Assembly: GCA_964437215.1 (NCBI GenBank)
Contig: CAYTFZ010000068.1
Coordinates: 1-14,701, forward strand
Length of the DNA: 14,701 nucleotides
Direction: 5' to 3'
Source of the DNA: JAAYAN01 sp964437215
Lineage (GTDB): Bacteria > Bacteroidota > Ignavibacteria > Ignavibacteriales > Melioribacteraceae
Under the pieces are notes generated by a model. The model did not search any database. It was given only the letters and a program-made list of their open reading frames with translations, and was not told where the DNA came from. A program made the position numbers and the translations under genes. Position 1 is the first letter of the stretch. Every line of letters begins with the position of its first letter. Positions 1 through 5,768 of the stretch are shown one piece after another.

Positions 1-135
1 CTTCCTTAAACTTACTGTTTATATATTTATGTATTATACTCGCAATTATGTTTGATACGGCAATCCCTCTTCTAAAGATTTAGCTTTTAAATTTGACAAA
101 TCTTTTTCCGAAAGATGTAAAATAATACTTTTCAA
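1..135 (-). pseudogene. Broken CopG/RHH-type antitoxin, C-terminal half, frameshifted
   Basis: Reading leftward from a possible TTG codon at 135-133, the frame encodes LKSIILHLSEKDLSNLKAK and then SLEEGLPYQT before a TAA at 48-46. One frame over, the next codons (46 to 2) encode IASIIHKYINSKFKE. Restoring one base between 49 and 48 rejoins them as EGLPYQTLIASIIHKY, which matches the ribbon-helix-helix end of CopG/BrnA-like antitoxins (COG5304 type: 'RLSxxDLxxLKxxAxxEGxPYQTLIxSIIHKY'). The N-terminal half expected in that family is missing: a TGA lies just upstream in frame, and the preceding DNA is the end of the neighbouring toxin gene. So the gene is truncated at its 5' side and carries a one-base deletion. 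The window ends before its natural stop. The family call rests on my memory of the motif and is moderately strong. A sequencing error could explain the frameshift but not the missing N-terminus. Confidence 0.62.
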
Positions 136-142
136 AACTCTT

Positions 143-469
143 TCATTCCCTAATCAATCTTTCACTCAGCAATTTTTGCATATCTCTTCTACCGTCTAAA
201 ACACAATGGACATATACTGTTTCGTTAATAACTTGATAAATTATCCGGTATGGTTTACAGTTTATTTCCTGAAAATCCGGAATTCCAAACAAATTTAATT
301 CTTGCGGAATATGTCCGCGATCAAGGTATTCTTGAAGAGATGAAATTTTTTCTACCAGCTTATCGTATATTTTATCGGCATTTTCTTCACAATCATTAAA
401 ATAGATATACTTGAAAATTTCAACTAAATCTTCTTCTGCCGATTTTATAAGATTAACTTTGTACTTCAT
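143..469 (-). CDS. RelE/ParE-family toxin
   Basis: This 108-residue protein has the length and pattern of type II RelE/ParE toxins: an N-terminal helical stretch with SAEEDLVEIFKYI (10-22), a middle RGHIPQEL segment (51-58), then the C-terminal strands KPYRIIYQV (72-80) and VHCVLDGRRDM (87-97), which carry the family's conserved basic residues. RelE members cleave ribosome-bound mRNA and ParE members poison gyrase; the sequence does not decide which. It lies downstream of a Phd/YefM antitoxin on the same strand and overlaps its end by 17 nt, the classic antitoxin-first arrangement with coupled translation. I chose the ATG at 469 because AAAGGA lies 5 nt upstream and homologues begin close to MKYKV. 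An ATG at 490 also has AAAGGA in front and would add seven residues. The gene looks intact. Confidence 0.85.
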   Translation of the reverse strand: MKYKVNLIKSAEEDLVEIFKYIYFNDCEENADKIYDKLVEKISSLQEYLDRGHIPQELNLFGIPDFQEINCKPYRIIYQVINETVYVHCVLDGRRDMQKLLSERLIRE

Positions 470-755
470 TCTGATCCTTTTTAAAATCATTAATCCTTTT
501 TTGAATATTCTTTAATGATTTTTGAAGCGGATTGTAATTTCCGGTTTTCAATTCTTTTCCGCTTAAAGCAAGAATTTTTAACAATGCAACGCTTTCCTGC
601 ATTTTTTCGTAAACCTTTACGTCCTGAAGCACAACTTTTGCTTCGCCATTATGAGTAATAATCAAAGTTTTTTGGTTCTCCGACACATCTCTCACAACTT
701 CCGAGGCGTGCGTTTTTAAATAACTAATTGGTTTTACCGATTCACTGAATTTCAT
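453..755 (-). CDS. Phd/YefM-family antitoxin
   Basis: This 100-residue protein begins with the Phd/YefM DNA-binding fold: ESVKPISYLKTHASEVVRDV (5-24) followed by ENQKTLIITHNGEAKVVLQD (26-45), the typical 'SxxxxLxxxxxxxIxxxxxxxxPxxITxNGxxxxVLxxxxxY' layout. Known members bind their own operator as dimers and neutralise the toxin through a disordered C-terminal tail. Here the tail (about 60-100) is Lys/Asn/Gln-rich and would be the toxin-binding part. The start has a good ribosome site: AAGAAGGGAA ends about 5 nt before the ATG. Its 3' end overlaps the toxin gene, so the two form one unit. The pair is probably autoregulated from the region around 760-840, but I could not pick out a convincing operator or promoter there. 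Confidence 0.86.
   Translation of the reverse strand: MKFSESVKPISYLKTHASEVVRDVSENQKTLIITHNGEAKVVLQDVKVYEKMQESVALLKILALSGKELKTGNYNPLQKSLKNIQKRINDFKKDQNEVQS
475..480 (-). promoter_or_regulatory. Ribosome binding site of the toxin, inside the antitoxin gene
   Basis: Read on the minus strand, AAAGGA is followed by TCAGA and the ATG at 469. A near copy, AAAAGGATTA, stands directly before the alternative ATG at 490. Both lie in the last codons of the antitoxin gene. The duplicated site-plus-ATG leaves two possible toxin starts 21 nt apart in the same frame. Confidence 0.6.
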
Positions 756-1070
756 GTTATTCCCTTCTTCTTTCCATAATTACGACCGGAATATAATCTT
801 TATTATAGTCTATGGCAACAATTAAATATTTACGCAATATGAGTAAGAGAAAGTATTTCCGGTCTGAGGTTTCCGCTCTCCCTTTTCCGTTCTCCGTTCT
901 CCGCTTTACGCTCTACAAAAGCTGATTAAGATTATATTTCAAGATCAAAAGGAACCGGCTCTATAAAATGAAACTTTGCTTTTCCTTTTATATTACAGCA
1001 AAAGGCAAAAGTTATTTTCGGTATTTTTATTTTTATATTAGAATATCTTTTTAAAATTATTGGAGATAAA
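756..1070. other. Non-coding spacer, 315 nt
   Basis: This spacer separates the divergent antitoxin and outer-membrane-protein genes. It has no credible gene on either strand. It must hold both promoters, but neither shows a clear TTG / TAnnTTTG pair. A pyrimidine-rich heptanucleotide array lies at 873-914 and is listed separately. The remainder is AT-rich without notable structure. Confidence 0.7.
873..914. repeat. Heptanucleotide tandem array, 6 units
   Basis: The run divides exactly into 7-base units: CCGCTCT, CCCTTTT, CCGTTCT, CCGTTCT, CCGCTTT, ACGCTCT. Two adjacent units are identical and the rest differ by one or two bases around a CCGTTCT consensus. It is non-coding and strongly pyrimidine-biased on the plus strand. 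It resembles the short tandem heptanucleotide repeats known from filamentous cyanobacterial genomes only in design, not in sequence. Related arrays with the same phase and consensus recur at 1839-1908 and 1955-1982. Confidence 0.75.
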
Positions 1071-1724
1071 TTGATAAAAAAATATCTGTTTTTTGTTCTT
1101 TTCTTTATGGGATTTTCCTTATCAGGAAAGATTTTTTCACAAAGTTATATGTTCCCTGATAAAATCGGATTTGGATACGGATACTCTAAAATAGTAACAA
1201 AATATGATGGAGACGGTCATTCCGGCTTAATTTCATTCGGGAAATTTGATTTACAATTCGGCTATTCGGAAACAGTATATAAAGATGTAAACGGATATAG
1301 CTATGCAGTTGGGGTTTCAATCTACAGATTTAGAGAAGGCAAAAAAATATATCCTGCTTTAGTTATTGGTTATGCAGGTACAAATCATCAAGGGGGAATA
1401 AATCTTGGTTTGCAAGTTTCCGGAGATTTATTCGATAACAATAGTATCCGGATTATTCCGGAAGGGTCAGTTAGTTTTTTAATTGTACTAGGAGAAAATT
1501 CAAATAGTTCATCAGGTTATGGTTCCGAAGAATCGAACATCAGTTTAAAAAAAGTTGTCCCTTCAATAAATTTTGGAATAAATATTGGCTCAAAATTGGG
1601 TAAATCTGTAGTACTCTTAATGACACCTGGATTTAGTTCAACAAATAGTATTTCATATTTTCATGCATCCATTGGGCTATCTTTTGGTCTGTTTAACAAT
1701 TCAAAAGAAAATGCAGCAGAATAA
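1071..1724 (+). CDS. Hypothetical outer-membrane beta-barrel-like protein
   Basis: I do not recognise a named family. The 217-residue product starts with a clear Sec signal peptide (Lys-Lys, hydrophobic 5-18, probable cleavage near IFSQ|S at 23-25). The mature part alternates glycine/aromatic-rich strands with polar turns: IGFGYGYSK (32-40), FDLQFGYSETVY (59-70), SYAVGVSIYRF (77-87), YPALVIGYAG (94-103), INLGLQVSGDLF (110-121), IIPEGSVSFLIVL (128-140), VPSINFGINIG (163-173), VVLLMTPGFSS (180-190) and FHASIGLSFGLF (197-208). This pattern suggests a small barrel of about eight to ten strands in the outer membrane. It does not end on an aromatic residue, as many barrels do, but on a short polar tail. 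The start is TTG with GGAGA 5 nt upstream, and the signal peptide begins right there. It stands alone between two repeat-bearing spacers, so the context gives no function. Confidence 0.72.
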   Translation: MIKKYLFFVLFFMGFSLSGKIFSQSYMFPDKIGFGYGYSKIVTKYDGDGHSGLISFGKFDLQFGYSETVYKDVNGYSYAVGVSIYRFREGKKIYPALVIGYAGTNHQGGINLGLQVSGDLFDNNSIRIIPEGSVSFLIVLGENSNSSSGYGSEESNISLKKVVPSINFGINIGSKLGKSVVLLMTPGFSSTNSISYFHASIGLSFGLFNNSKENAAE

Positions 1725-1838
1725 CCTGTTTATCTAATCAATTGGTAATGTATACAAAAAGATAGTTACATTAATTCAAAATTCGTGATTAAGCTGGTTT
1801 GTACGCCACACAATGATCCGCGGCTGGCAGAATCTTGA

Positions 1839-1908
1839 GCCGTTCACCTTTCACCGTGTACCCTGTTTCTTGTCTTCGCTTTGCTCTATGCCCTCAGCAC
1901 TATGCAAA
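1839..1908. repeat. Degenerate heptanucleotide array, about 10 units
   Basis: In consecutive 7-base steps the sequence reads GCCGTTC, ACCTTTC, ACCGTGT, ACCCTGT, TTCTTGT, CTTCGCT, TTGCTCT, ATGCCCT, CAGCACT, ATGCAAA. The first four units match the xCCGTTC consensus of the 873-914 array closely. Later units drift but keep the C/T pattern and often a terminal T. It is non-coding. Confidence 0.55.
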
Positions 1909-1954
1909 ATAGAGTACGAGTAAGTCTCAAGAGTAAGATTATAGAAAACCATTT

Positions 1955-1982
1955 ACCCTTTTCCGTTCACCTCCCTTTCTTA
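1955..1982. repeat. Short heptanucleotide array, about 4 units
   Basis: The units read ACCCTTT, TCCGTTC, ACCTCCC, TTTCTTA. The second is a perfect match to the core CCGTTC of the other arrays, and the phase is the same. It lies 33 nt upstream of the -33 element of the aminotransferase promoter. Confidence 0.5.
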
Positions 1983-2014
1983 CTGAAATTTCTTAGGCAA
2001 AAGAAAATCTTTAA

Positions 2015-2045
2015 TTGGAAATATTTAACTTAAACATTAAGTTTG
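2015..2045 (+). promoter_or_regulatory. Bacteroidota-type promoter of the aminotransferase gene
   Basis: A TTG at 2015-2017 is followed after 20 nt by TAAGTTTG at 2038-2045. This matches the -33 TTG and -7 TAnnTTTG pattern recognised by the primary sigma factor of Bacteroidota. Transcription would start a few bases beyond, giving a leader of roughly 25 nt before the ATG at 2076. It supports the taxonomic assignment. Confidence 0.6.
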
Positions 2046-2065
2046 CACTTACCATTTTACAAATT

Positions 2066-2072
2066 AGAGGAA
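2066..2072 (+). promoter_or_regulatory. Ribosome binding site fixing the aminotransferase start
   Basis: AGAGGAA ends 3 nt before the ATG at 2076. It decides for this ATG over a TTG at 2043 in the same frame, which lies inside the -7 promoter element and so cannot be in the transcript. Confidence 0.7.
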
Positions 2073-2075
2073 CTG

Positions 2076-3299
2076 ATGAACTACAATATTATTAAACCTG
2101 CCCAAAGAACCGAAAACATATCCTATGCTGTTAGGGATATAGTTGTAGTGGCGGAACAGGTGGCGAAAACAGGTAAAAAAATATTGTACCTTAACATTGG
2201 CGATCCTAATCTTTACGATTTTGCGCCTCCTCGCGAAATTGTTGAAGCAACATACAATGCAATGTTAAAAAATAATAACGGATATGCTCCTTCTGCCGGT
2301 ATTATACCTGCAATAGAATCAATAGAACGCGATGTTCAAAAAAAAGGAATAACAAATATTCAGGAAATTTTTGTTAGCACCGGCGCCAGTGAAGCTATAG
2401 ATATTTGTCTTACTGCGCTAATTAACAACGGCGAAAATGTTCTTACACCTACACCGGGTTATCCGCTTTATACTGCAATTTCCAGCAAACTGCAGCTTAT
2501 AAGAAATCCTTATTATCTTTCGGAAGAAAACAACTGGATGCCCGATATTGAAGATATTAAGAGCAGAATCAACAAGAAAACCAAAGGAATTATTTTAATA
2601 AATCCTAATAACCCCACGGGAAAAGTTTACAGCAAAGAGTTGCTTTTACAGATTATTGATGTTGCACTGGAAAACAATCTTGTTATTTTTGCCGACGAAA
2701 TTTACGATAAACTTATATACGATGATAAGCATCTCGTTTCTATTGCGTCATTAAATCCCGATGCACCTGTTGTTACTTTCGGCGGACTTTCGAAAAACTT
2801 TATGGTGCCAGGTTTCCGAATAGGCTGGGGAGTTATAAGCGGAAATAAAAACATTTTGGCTCCTTATGTTGAAGCTGTAAATAAACTTCTGCGCGCCCGT
2901 CTTTCGGCAAACCACCCCGAACAGTATGCTATACCCGCAGCACTGGACGGAAACCAGGAAAGCGTTAAAGAAGCAATGCGCAAACTTACAAAACGTCGCA
3001 ATCTTACGGTTGATATGCTTAACAGTATTCCGGGTATAACCTGCTCCAAACCCGAAGGTTCTTTTTATTGTTTCCCTAAAGTAGAAATCAATAATCCCGA
3101 TAATCATTTTGTAACTGAACTTCTTAAAGAAACCGGTGTTTTAGTTGTTCCAGGAACCGGATTCGGACAAAGAGAAGGCACAAGACATTTCAGAATTGTC
3201 TTTCTTCCGCCCGAAGATGTTCTTGAAGAAGCTTACAGAAAAATTTCGGAATTTTTAGAGATTTATAAAGATAAATATGATCTGGCGGTTAAATTATAA
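2076..3299 (+). CDS. PLP-dependent aminotransferase, alanine transaminase (AlaA)-like
   Basis: This 407-residue protein is a full-length fold-type I class I/II aminotransferase. It has the opening ENISYAVRDIV (13-23) and LYLNIGDPNLYDF (37-49), the PLP-phosphate and ring region STGASEAID (101-109), INPNNPTG (175-182), FADEIYD (205-211) with Asp207 binding the pyridine nitrogen, Lys240 in GLSKNFMVPGFRIGW as the PLP Schiff-base lysine, and Arg373 in HFRIV for the substrate carboxylate. The layout follows E. coli AlaA (glutamate-pyruvate aminotransferase), including ADEIYDKLIYDD and the FRIV ending, so interconversion of alanine and pyruvate with glutamate/2-oxoglutarate is likely. Aspartate or another amino acid as substrate cannot be excluded from sequence. 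It acts in the cytoplasm. It has its own promoter and good ribosome site. Its last 23 nt overlap the following lipoprotein gene, suggesting co-transcription. All key residues are present. Confidence 0.9.
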   Translation: MNYNIIKPAQRTENISYAVRDIVVVAEQVAKTGKKILYLNIGDPNLYDFAPPREIVEATYNAMLKNNNGYAPSAGIIPAIESIERDVQKKGITNIQEIFVSTGASEAIDICLTALINNGENVLTPTPGYPLYTAISSKLQLIRNPYYLSEENNWMPDIEDIKSRINKKTKGIILINPNNPTGKVYSKELLLQIIDVALENNLVIFADEIYDKLIYDDKHLVSIASLNPDAPVVTFGGLSKNFMVPGFRIGWGVISGNKNILAPYVEAVNKLLRARLSANHPEQYAIPAALDGNQESVKEAMRKLTKRRNLTVDMLNSIPGITCSKPEGSFYCFPKVEINNPDNHFVTELLKETGVLVVPGTGFGQREGTRHFRIVFLPPEDVLEEAYRKISEFLEIYKDKYDLAVKL

Positions 3300-4416
3300 T
3301 AGAGTATTTTTTCTTATATCGGCAGTTGTTTTTACTGTTTTTCTAAGCTCCTGCAAAAAAGAATCGTCTGGTACCGAACCTCAGGTTTACGGCAGATTAA
3401 GCGGAAATGTTACGGATGTTGCTAACGGACAAAATATGGCGATGGTGAATGTCTATACAGTTCCGGCAACCAGTTTTATAACTACCGATATTAACGGAGC
3501 CTACACAATAGAAAACATTCTTCCAGGCGCATATAAGGTTTTTGCCGCCAAAAACAATTACGATACAATAAGCGTTGATGTTACCGTAAATGCCGGATCT
3601 ATTACTTATGCCAATTTTATCCTTAAGCCATATACTCCTAGCGATAAAAATTACGGAATTATTTCGGGAATTTTACGCGAACTGAAAACCGATGATCCTA
3701 TTTCCAAGGCTTTCCTTTATACAGTGCCTTCTACTAGCGTTGTTACTACAAACAGTACAGGTGAATACGAAATTACAAATGTGCCTGCCGGGAAATATAA
3801 ACTTTGGTACGGAAAAGACGGTTACGATACTTTATCGGTTGATGTTTCGGTTATAGCAGGTAAAACAACCGGCGCTGATCTTACACTTGCAAAAATGGAT
3901 ACATCCGCAGCAGGCAGTTTCGGAAAAATTACAGGCAGAATCACAAATGCAACCACGGGTCTGCCAATTTCGGGAGCAGCAATAACATCAGTGCCGCCGC
4001 TTGGTTCAATAACAACATCATCAACCGGAGATTACGAAATCAACAATATAAAACCCGGCAGCTACAAATTAAAAATTTCGAAAACCGGTTTTACCGATAA
4101 AGAAGTTGATGTTGTAATTACCGCCGGAACTACAGTTACAGTAAATGCTTCGCTGCAGCTTCAAACAGGAAACATTACCGGACGTGTTATAGATGCCCAA
4201 ACTGGAAACGCGCTTGCCGGAGTAAATATAAAAACAACTCCCGGTACAAGTTCAATAAGTACCGGTTCCGACGGCAGATACGATCTTCAGAACATTATTC
4301 CAGGCAAATACAAAATTTCAGCCGTAAAAACAGGTTACACAACATTAGAGTTTGAAATTACAGTTACTGCAGGATTAAACACTTATGCCGACTTTGTTTT
4401 GAATGCTGCCCCATAG
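3277..4416 (+). CDS. Lipoprotein with four tandem carboxypeptidase-regulatory-like domains
   Basis: The N-terminus is a lipoprotein signal: Arg/Asn-containing start, hydrophobic 10-22, lipobox LSSC with the lipidated Cys26, then KKESSG, which may resemble the surface-export signal of Bacteroidota lipoproteins. The rest is four repeats of about 80 residues (about 39-117, 127-205, 216-296, 298-376). Each has the pattern G-x-(I/L)-S/T-G-x-(V/I) ... TTxxxGxY(E/D)IxNIxPGxYK ... GYxTxxVDVxVxAG ... ADFxL, the fold of the CarboxypepD_reg (PF13620) family. Such domains are non-catalytic beta-sandwiches in cell-surface proteins and probably serve in binding or as spacers; no enzyme domain is attached. 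The ATG at 3277 lies within the aminotransferase gene and has only a weak AAAGATAA in front, so translation may be coupled. No other start keeps the full signal peptide. The ligand is unknown. Confidence 0.82.
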   Translation: MIWRLNYNRVFFLISAVVFTVFLSSCKKESSGTEPQVYGRLSGNVTDVANGQNMAMVNVYTVPATSFITTDINGAYTIENILPGAYKVFAAKNNYDTISVDVTVNAGSITYANFILKPYTPSDKNYGIISGILRELKTDDPISKAFLYTVPSTSVVTTNSTGEYEITNVPAGKYKLWYGKDGYDTLSVDVSVIAGKTTGADLTLAKMDTSAAGSFGKITGRITNATTGLPISGAAITSVPPLGSITTSSTGDYEINNIKPGSYKLKISKTGFTDKEVDVVITAGTTVTVNASLQLQTGNITGRVIDAQTGNALAGVNIKTTPGTSSISTGSDGRYDLQNIIPGKYKISAVKTGYTTLEFEITVTAGLNTYADFVLNAAP

Positions 4417-4461
4417 CACTAAAATGAATTTATAATATTTCGGGCTTTTTTTAATTTTTAG
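4405..4461 (+). terminator. Possible weak terminator after the lipoprotein gene
   Basis: GCCC at the end of the lipoprotein gene could pair with GGGC at 4442-4445, which is followed by TTTTTTT and, after AA, TTTTT. The loop between is about 30 nt and AT-rich, so the hairpin is poor. The GGGC plus long T-run is the only terminator-like signal in the gap. Confidence 0.3.
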
Positions 4462-4473
4462 TTAATGTTTAAT

Positions 4474-4481
4474 TATATTTG
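4474..4481 (+). promoter_or_regulatory. Candidate -7 element for the M16 peptidase gene
   Basis: TATATTTG fits the TAnnTTTG consensus and sits 23 nt before the TTG start at 4505. No TTG is found at the proper distance upstream, so only half of the promoter is supported. Confidence 0.4.
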
Positions 4482-4504
4482 CATTCTAAAAACAGAGTAT
4501 TTTA

Positions 4505-5752
4505 TTGGAAATAATAAATAAGACTATTCTCCCCTCCGGAATAAAAGTAATTACCGAAAAACTTCCTCATGTTAAATCTTTTTCGCTCGGATTCTGGTTT
4601 AATGTGGGCTCGATTGATGAAAATGAAGAATACAACGGGATTTCGCACTTTATTGAGCATATGCTTTTTAAAGGTACAAAAAAGCGCTCCGCTAAAAAAA
4701 TAGCCGAAAATATCGAATCGTTAGGCGGTTACCTGAATGCTTTCACTTCAAAAGAACATACCTGTTATTACGGAAGAGGACTTGAAGGACACACAAAAAA
4801 AACTTTTGAAGTTTTGGCAGATATGATTCTCAATTCGGTTTTTAATGGAAATGAAATCCGAAAAGAAGCCGCAGTAATTGTTGATGAACTTAACGATATT
4901 GAAGATTCGCCTGAAGAACTTATTTTTGATAAGTTCGAAGCAGAAACATACAAAGGCAATTCACTTGCATTCCCGATTATCGGCACCGAAAAAAACATCC
5001 TTGCATTTACCAGAAATGATTTTATCGATTATCTTATAAAGCACTATAATTTTTCGAACTTGAGTATTGTTGCTTCAGGCGCTGTTGAACACGAAGAAAT
5101 TATCCGATTAACAGAAAAATACTTTAATTCACCTAAATCGTTTCAGTCTGTGCAGAGACCTTTGCTGAATTTTTCTAAATGGGAGGACAGGTTCGTTTAT
5201 AAAGATATCCAGCAATCGCACATTATTACCGGAACAATAACATCGGGATATAAAGAGCGCGACCGCGTTATAGTTAATCTTCTTTCGCATATACTCGGCG
5301 AAGGCAGCAGCTCGAGGCTGTTCCAAAGCGTGCGCGAAAAAAACGGGATTGCTTATCAGATAAATACTTTTCTTAATTCGTATTTCGATTGCTCTACTTT
5401 CGGAGTATATTTTTCCACAAACGATAAAATGGTGAATAAAGCTTCGGGATTGATAAAGAGCGAACTCGAAAAAATTAAAGAGAAAAAAGTTTCGGAAAAA
5501 GAACTTAACCGGGCAAAAGAATATCTTAAAGGAAGCATACTTATGGGGATGGAAAGCACTTCCAACCGGATGATTAGAATTGCTCAATCGGAATTATATT
5601 TAGGGCGCAATAAAACCGTTGCAGAATCGGTTGAAGAAATAAACTCTGTTACCGTTGATGATATTCACGTATATGCAAACAGCCTTTTTGACGAAAACAA
5701 ACTTTGCAGAATAATGATAGGTTCGAAAAATATTTTTTCGCTGCCCGAATAA
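4505..5752 (+). CDS. M16B-family zinc metallopeptidase (pitrilysin/MPP-like)
   Basis: This is a 415-residue single-unit M16B peptidase, the usual length. Residues 1-200 form the catalytic half: LPSGIKVITEKLPHVKS (9-25), the inverted zinc motif H48-F-I-E51-H52 in a HFIEHMLFKGT context, and Glu128 in VIVDELND, 76 residues after His52, as the third zinc ligand. The second half (about 200-415) carries the GSSSRLFQSVREKNGIAYQI segment (267-286) with the conserved Arg and Tyr of the substrate-binding lobe. Members act as dimers and degrade unfolded peptides or process precursors; the substrate here is unknown. No signal peptide is visible, so it is probably cytoplasmic. The start is TTG at 4505: homologues begin at this point and no ATG occurs before the zinc motif. 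The ribosome site is weak (AGAG about 8 nt upstream). It meets the helicase gene tail to tail with 16 nt between. Confidence 0.9.
   Translation: MEIINKTILPSGIKVITEKLPHVKSFSLGFWFNVGSIDENEEYNGISHFIEHMLFKGTKKRSAKKIAENIESLGGYLNAFTSKEHTCYYGRGLEGHTKKTFEVLADMILNSVFNGNEIRKEAAVIVDELNDIEDSPEELIFDKFEAETYKGNSLAFPIIGTEKNILAFTRNDFIDYLIKHYNFSNLSIVASGAVEHEEIIRLTEKYFNSPKSFQSVQRPLLNFSKWEDRFVYKDIQQSHIITGTITSGYKERDRVIVNLLSHILGEGSSSRLFQSVREKNGIAYQINTFLNSYFDCSTFGVYFSTNDKMVNKASGLIKSELEKIKEKKVSEKELNRAKEYLKGSILMGMESTSNRMIRIAQSELYLGRNKTVAESVEEINSVTVDDIHVYANSLFDENKLCRIMIGSKNIFSLPE
5724..5740. repeat. Short inverted repeat near the convergent gene ends
   Basis: CGAAAAA and TTTTTCG form a perfect 7-bp inverted repeat with a 3-nt loop, inside the last codons of the M16 gene and about 29 nt past the helicase stop on the other strand. 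It could act as a weak stop signal for the minus-strand operon, but it lacks a separate T-run and may be chance in AT-rich DNA. Confidence 0.25.
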
Positions 5753-5768
5753 TCTATCTCGGATTACT

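Larger units (their letters stand above)
1725..2075. other. Non-coding spacer, about 350 nt
   Basis: The gap between the barrel-like gene and the aminotransferase has no gene. Its middle (1839-1982) holds two degenerate heptanucleotide arrays, and its right end holds the aminotransferase promoter and ribosome site. Just before the first array, CGGCT at 1820-1824 and AGCCG at 1838-1842 could pair as a 5-bp stem with a 13-nt loop, which is weak. No intrinsic terminator for the upstream gene is evident. Confidence 0.65.

Noticed and set aside
1820..1842. CGGCT / AGCCG pair as a terminator of the barrel-like gene
   Set aside because: The stem is only 5 bp with a 13-nt loop, no T-run follows, and it lies about 100 nt past the stop codon.
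873..1982. Heptad arrays as a CRISPR array
   Set aside because: The units are 7 nt and directly adjacent, with no 23-47 nt repeats, no spacers and no cas genes.
2043..2075. Longer aminotransferase starting at TTG 2043
   Set aside because: That TTG is inside the TAnnTTTG promoter element, and the ATG at 2076 has AGAGGAA just upstream.
2751..3107. 118-residue open frame on the minus strand
   Set aside because: It lies wholly within the aminotransferase gene, whose protein is full length with all motifs. The antisense product has no family pattern.
5129..5587. 152-residue open frame on the minus strand
   Set aside because: It is antisense to the second half of the M16 peptidase and has no recognisable motif; a shadow of AT-rich coding DNA.
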